From positions 1-64,000 of the forward strand of contig JAGFIU010000014.1 in NCBI GenBank assembly GCA_024103355.1: 64,000 bases of DNA, read 5' to 3'. Shown here piece after piece: positions 62,230 through 64,000 of this stretch. The notes under the pieces were generated by a model. That model saw only the letters and a list, made by a program, of their open reading frames with translations. It was not told the DNA's origin and did no database searches. The position numbers were made by a program, and so were the translations under genes. Source of the DNA: Bacteroidota bacterium. Its GTDB lineage: Bacteria; Bacteroidota; Bacteroidia; NS11-12g; UBA955. Positions within the stretch are counted from its first letter, which is position 1; each line of letters opens with the position of its first letter.

Positions 62230-64000
62230 ATGAGTAATAATAAACCCCAATCAGTCAAAACAATCAGTATTAACGGGAAAAGTTATAACTATTGTTCGCT
62301 AAAGGATTTGCCCGGAGGTAAAAACATCGAGCATCTGCCTTTCAGCATTAGAATTCTTTTAGAAAACGCTCTCAGAAACCACGATGGTTTTACAATAACA
62401 GATGAGCATATCAATACCTTGATAAATTGGACACCCGAAGCGACAGACAAGGATATTCCTTTTATGCCGGCTCGTGTTCTCATGCAAGATTTCACCGGTG
62501 TTCCGGCAGTTGTGGATATGGCCTCTCTGCGTTCTGAGTTTATCAGACATGGCAAAGACGGTCAAAAAATAAATCCTGCTATACCTGTTGACCTTGTAAT
62601 TGACCACTCAGTTCAGGTTGATTACTATGGAACAGATTACTCTTATGACAAGAATGTGGAGCTTGAGTTTCACAGAAACAAAGAGAGATATGAGCTTTTG
62701 AAGTGGGCTCAAAAAGGTTTGAAAAATTTTACGGTAGTACCTCCCGGAATGGGAATTTGTCACCAAGTTAACCTTGAATACTTGTCCAAAGGAGTTATTT
62801 CCAGAGACGGATGGTTGTTCCCCGACACATTGGTTGGTACAGACTCTCATACTCCGATGGTAAATGGTATTGGTGTTATTGCATGGGGAGTTGGCGGTAT
62901 TGAGGCGGAAGCTGCAATGCTCGGACAACCCAGCTTTTTCACTTGTCCTGAAGTTATCGGTTTGAAACTTACCGGAAAAATTCCTGCTGCTTGTACCGCT
63001 ACAGACCTTGTGCTTTCTATTACCAGATTATTGAGAGACACCGGTGTAGTAGGCAAGTTTGTGGAAGTATTTGGTGACGGATTAAAAAATCTTTCTGTTA
63101 CAGACAGGGCAACTATCGGAAATATGTCTCCTGAGTTTGGATGTACTGTAACTTATTTCCCGATTGATGAGCGTACGCTTGAGTATATGCACAAGACAAA
63201 CAGAAGCGAAGAGCAAATCAGGATTGTTGAAGAATACAGCAAACAAAACCTTTTGTGGAGAACAGGAAATGAGAATATTAAATATTCCAAAGTTGTAGAA
63301 CTTGATTTGGCAACGCTTGAGCCTACTGTTGCAGGTCCAAAACGTCCGCAAGACAAGATTTTTGTGAAAGACCTTAAAACACAGTTCTCAAAATCATTGA
63401 AAGACGAATTTTCAAGAGACTATACTGAACTTGACCAAAGAAAAGAATGTGCATGGTTAGGTGAAGGAGGTTCAGGAACAGAATTTACATACAATGAAAT
63501 TCATGATCACAGTCACAAAGAGGTAATCAAAGATGGGCTGAAATCAATAAGAATTAAATTCAGAAACGAAGAATACCTGTTAAGTGACGGAAGCATTGTT
63601 ATTGCTGCTATCACCAGTTGTACCAATACCTCAAACCCTGCCGTAATGGTGGGAGCCGGTTTGTTGGCAAGAAATGCTATTGAAAAGGGATTGAGAACAA
63701 AACCATGGGTCAAAACTTCATTGGCACCCGGTTCAAAAGTGGTAACACACTATCTCGAGCGTTCCGGTTTGAACCAGTCATTGGATGCTTTGAGATTCCA
63801 TACCGTAGGATACGGATGTACATCTTGTATAGGAAACTCAGGTCCATTGCCTCCACATATTGCAGAAGCTGTTGACAAAGGCAATCTTGTTACTGCTTCT
63901 GTTTTGTCAGGAAACAGAAACTTTGAAGCCAGAGTTCACCCACAGGTTAAAATGAATTTCCTTATGTCTCCGATGCTTGTGGTTGCTTATGCATTGGTAG
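62230..64000 (+). CDS. acnA: Aconitate hydratase (3' end outside the window)
   Basis: Fe-S enzyme of the citric acid cycle that interconverts citrate and isocitrate. About 590 residues are visible of an expected 900 or more. The AcnA/IRP-type N-terminus begins with a 4Fe-4S fold: PARVLMQDFTGVPAVVDMAS near residue 85-105, the substrate loop in GTDSHTPMVNGIGVIAWGVG (about 205-225), and the cluster ligands in TSCTNTSNPA (about 462) and CTSCIGNSGPLPPH (about 535). The ATG at 62230 is chosen because an earlier ATG at 62224 meets an immediate stop. It continues past the right edge. Confidence 0.96.
   Translation, partial: MSNNKPQSVKTISINGKSYNYCSLKDLPGGKNIEHLPFSIRILLENALRNHDGFTITDEHINTLINWTPEATDKDIPFMPARVLMQDFTGVPAVVDMASLRSEFIRHGKDGQKINPAIPVDLVIDHSVQVDYYGTDYSYDKNVELEFHRNKERYELLKWAQKGLKNFTVVPPGMGICHQVNLEYLSKGVISRDGWLFPDTLVGTDSHTPMVNGIGVIAWGVGGIEAEAAMLGQPSFFTCPEVIGLKLTGKIPAACTATDLVLSITRLLRDTGVVGKFVEVFGDGLKNLSVTDRATIGNMSPEFGCTVTYFPIDERTLEYMHKTNRSEEQIRIVEEYSKQNLLWRTGNENIKYSKVVELDLATLEPTVAGPKRPQDKIFVKDLKTQFSKSLKDEFSRDYTELDQRKECAWLGEGGSGTEFTYNEIHDHSHKEVIKDGLKSIRIKFRNEEYLLSDGSIVIAAITSCTNTSNPAVMVGAGLLARNAIEKGLRTKPWVKTSLAPGSKVVTHYLERSGLNQSLDALRFHTVGYGCTSCIGNSGPLPPHIAEAVDKGNLVTASVLSGNRNFEARVHPQVKMNFLMSPMLVVAYALV

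Overview
The window is a stretch of chromosome from a member of the Bacteroidota. The evidence is type IX secretion sorting domains (type A at 46561-48801 and 52131-53234, type B gliding-motility form at 25979-28063), lineage families such as DUF4270, DUF2490, DUF1684 and Omp28, the TAnnTTTG form of the -7 promoter box upstream of many genes, and the near absence of Shine-Dalgarno sequences. The DNA is AT-rich by eye. The class within the phylum cannot be settled from the sequence; a Chitinophagia/Sphingobacteriia-like or flavobacterial relative would fit. There is no CRISPR array, insertion sequence, phage or integrative element.

Layout. 1-5151: RNase Y (cut by the left edge), ZapA, a DUF2795 protein, an unrecognised 418-residue protein, HflX and a small CoA-binding protein. 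5318-9485: a methyltransferase, a secreted protein followed by an orphan coding fragment, a family 2 glycosyltransferase and UmuD. 9750-12945: a TonB-dependent receptor divergent from a DtxR/MntR-type regulator, with a perfect 16-bp palindrome inside the receptor promoter. 12984-13400: a decayed reading frame. 13600-24003: a run of exported zinc peptidases (DPP III/M49, DUF885, DUF5117-type, M61) interrupted by a DMT-family membrane protein, a Crp/Fnr regulator and a DUF2490 protein. 24183-30819: a helical exported protein, an ECF sigma factor overlapping a SUI1 protein, a type-B T9SS surface protein with an IgGFc-binding-like region, a DUF1684 lipoprotein, a transglycosylase-like LysM protein lacking its catalytic Glu, and a lipoprotein. 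30891-35580: an M20 amidohydrolase, UmuC and DnaG.

35775-41962 is a four-gene RND efflux operon (GbsR/MarR regulator, adaptor, pump, outer-membrane factor). 42009-50682 holds a BaiN/YhiN-type flavoprotein, MetK, GlmS, an SBBP-repeat T9SS protein, an Omp28-type lipoprotein and XerD. 50694-58647 holds a second methyltransferase, a chorismate mutase with a receiver-like N-terminal domain, a T9SS protein, tRNA-Asp, DAHP synthase, a DUF4270 lipoprotein, a truncated glycogen-synthase-like protein, PanC and a LUD-like protein. AspS, an aldehyde dehydrogenase and aconitase (cut by the right edge) close the window.

Most of this is housekeeping and envelope biology. No multi-gene system that is clearly new was found. 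The points that stand out are: a recurrent TAnnTTTG-N3..5-start-codon arrangement at seven genes, which implies leaderless transcripts; the metal-regulator operator at 12238-12253; the transglycosylase with Thr in place of the catalytic Glu; the receiver-like/chorismate mutase fusion; and two coding remnants.
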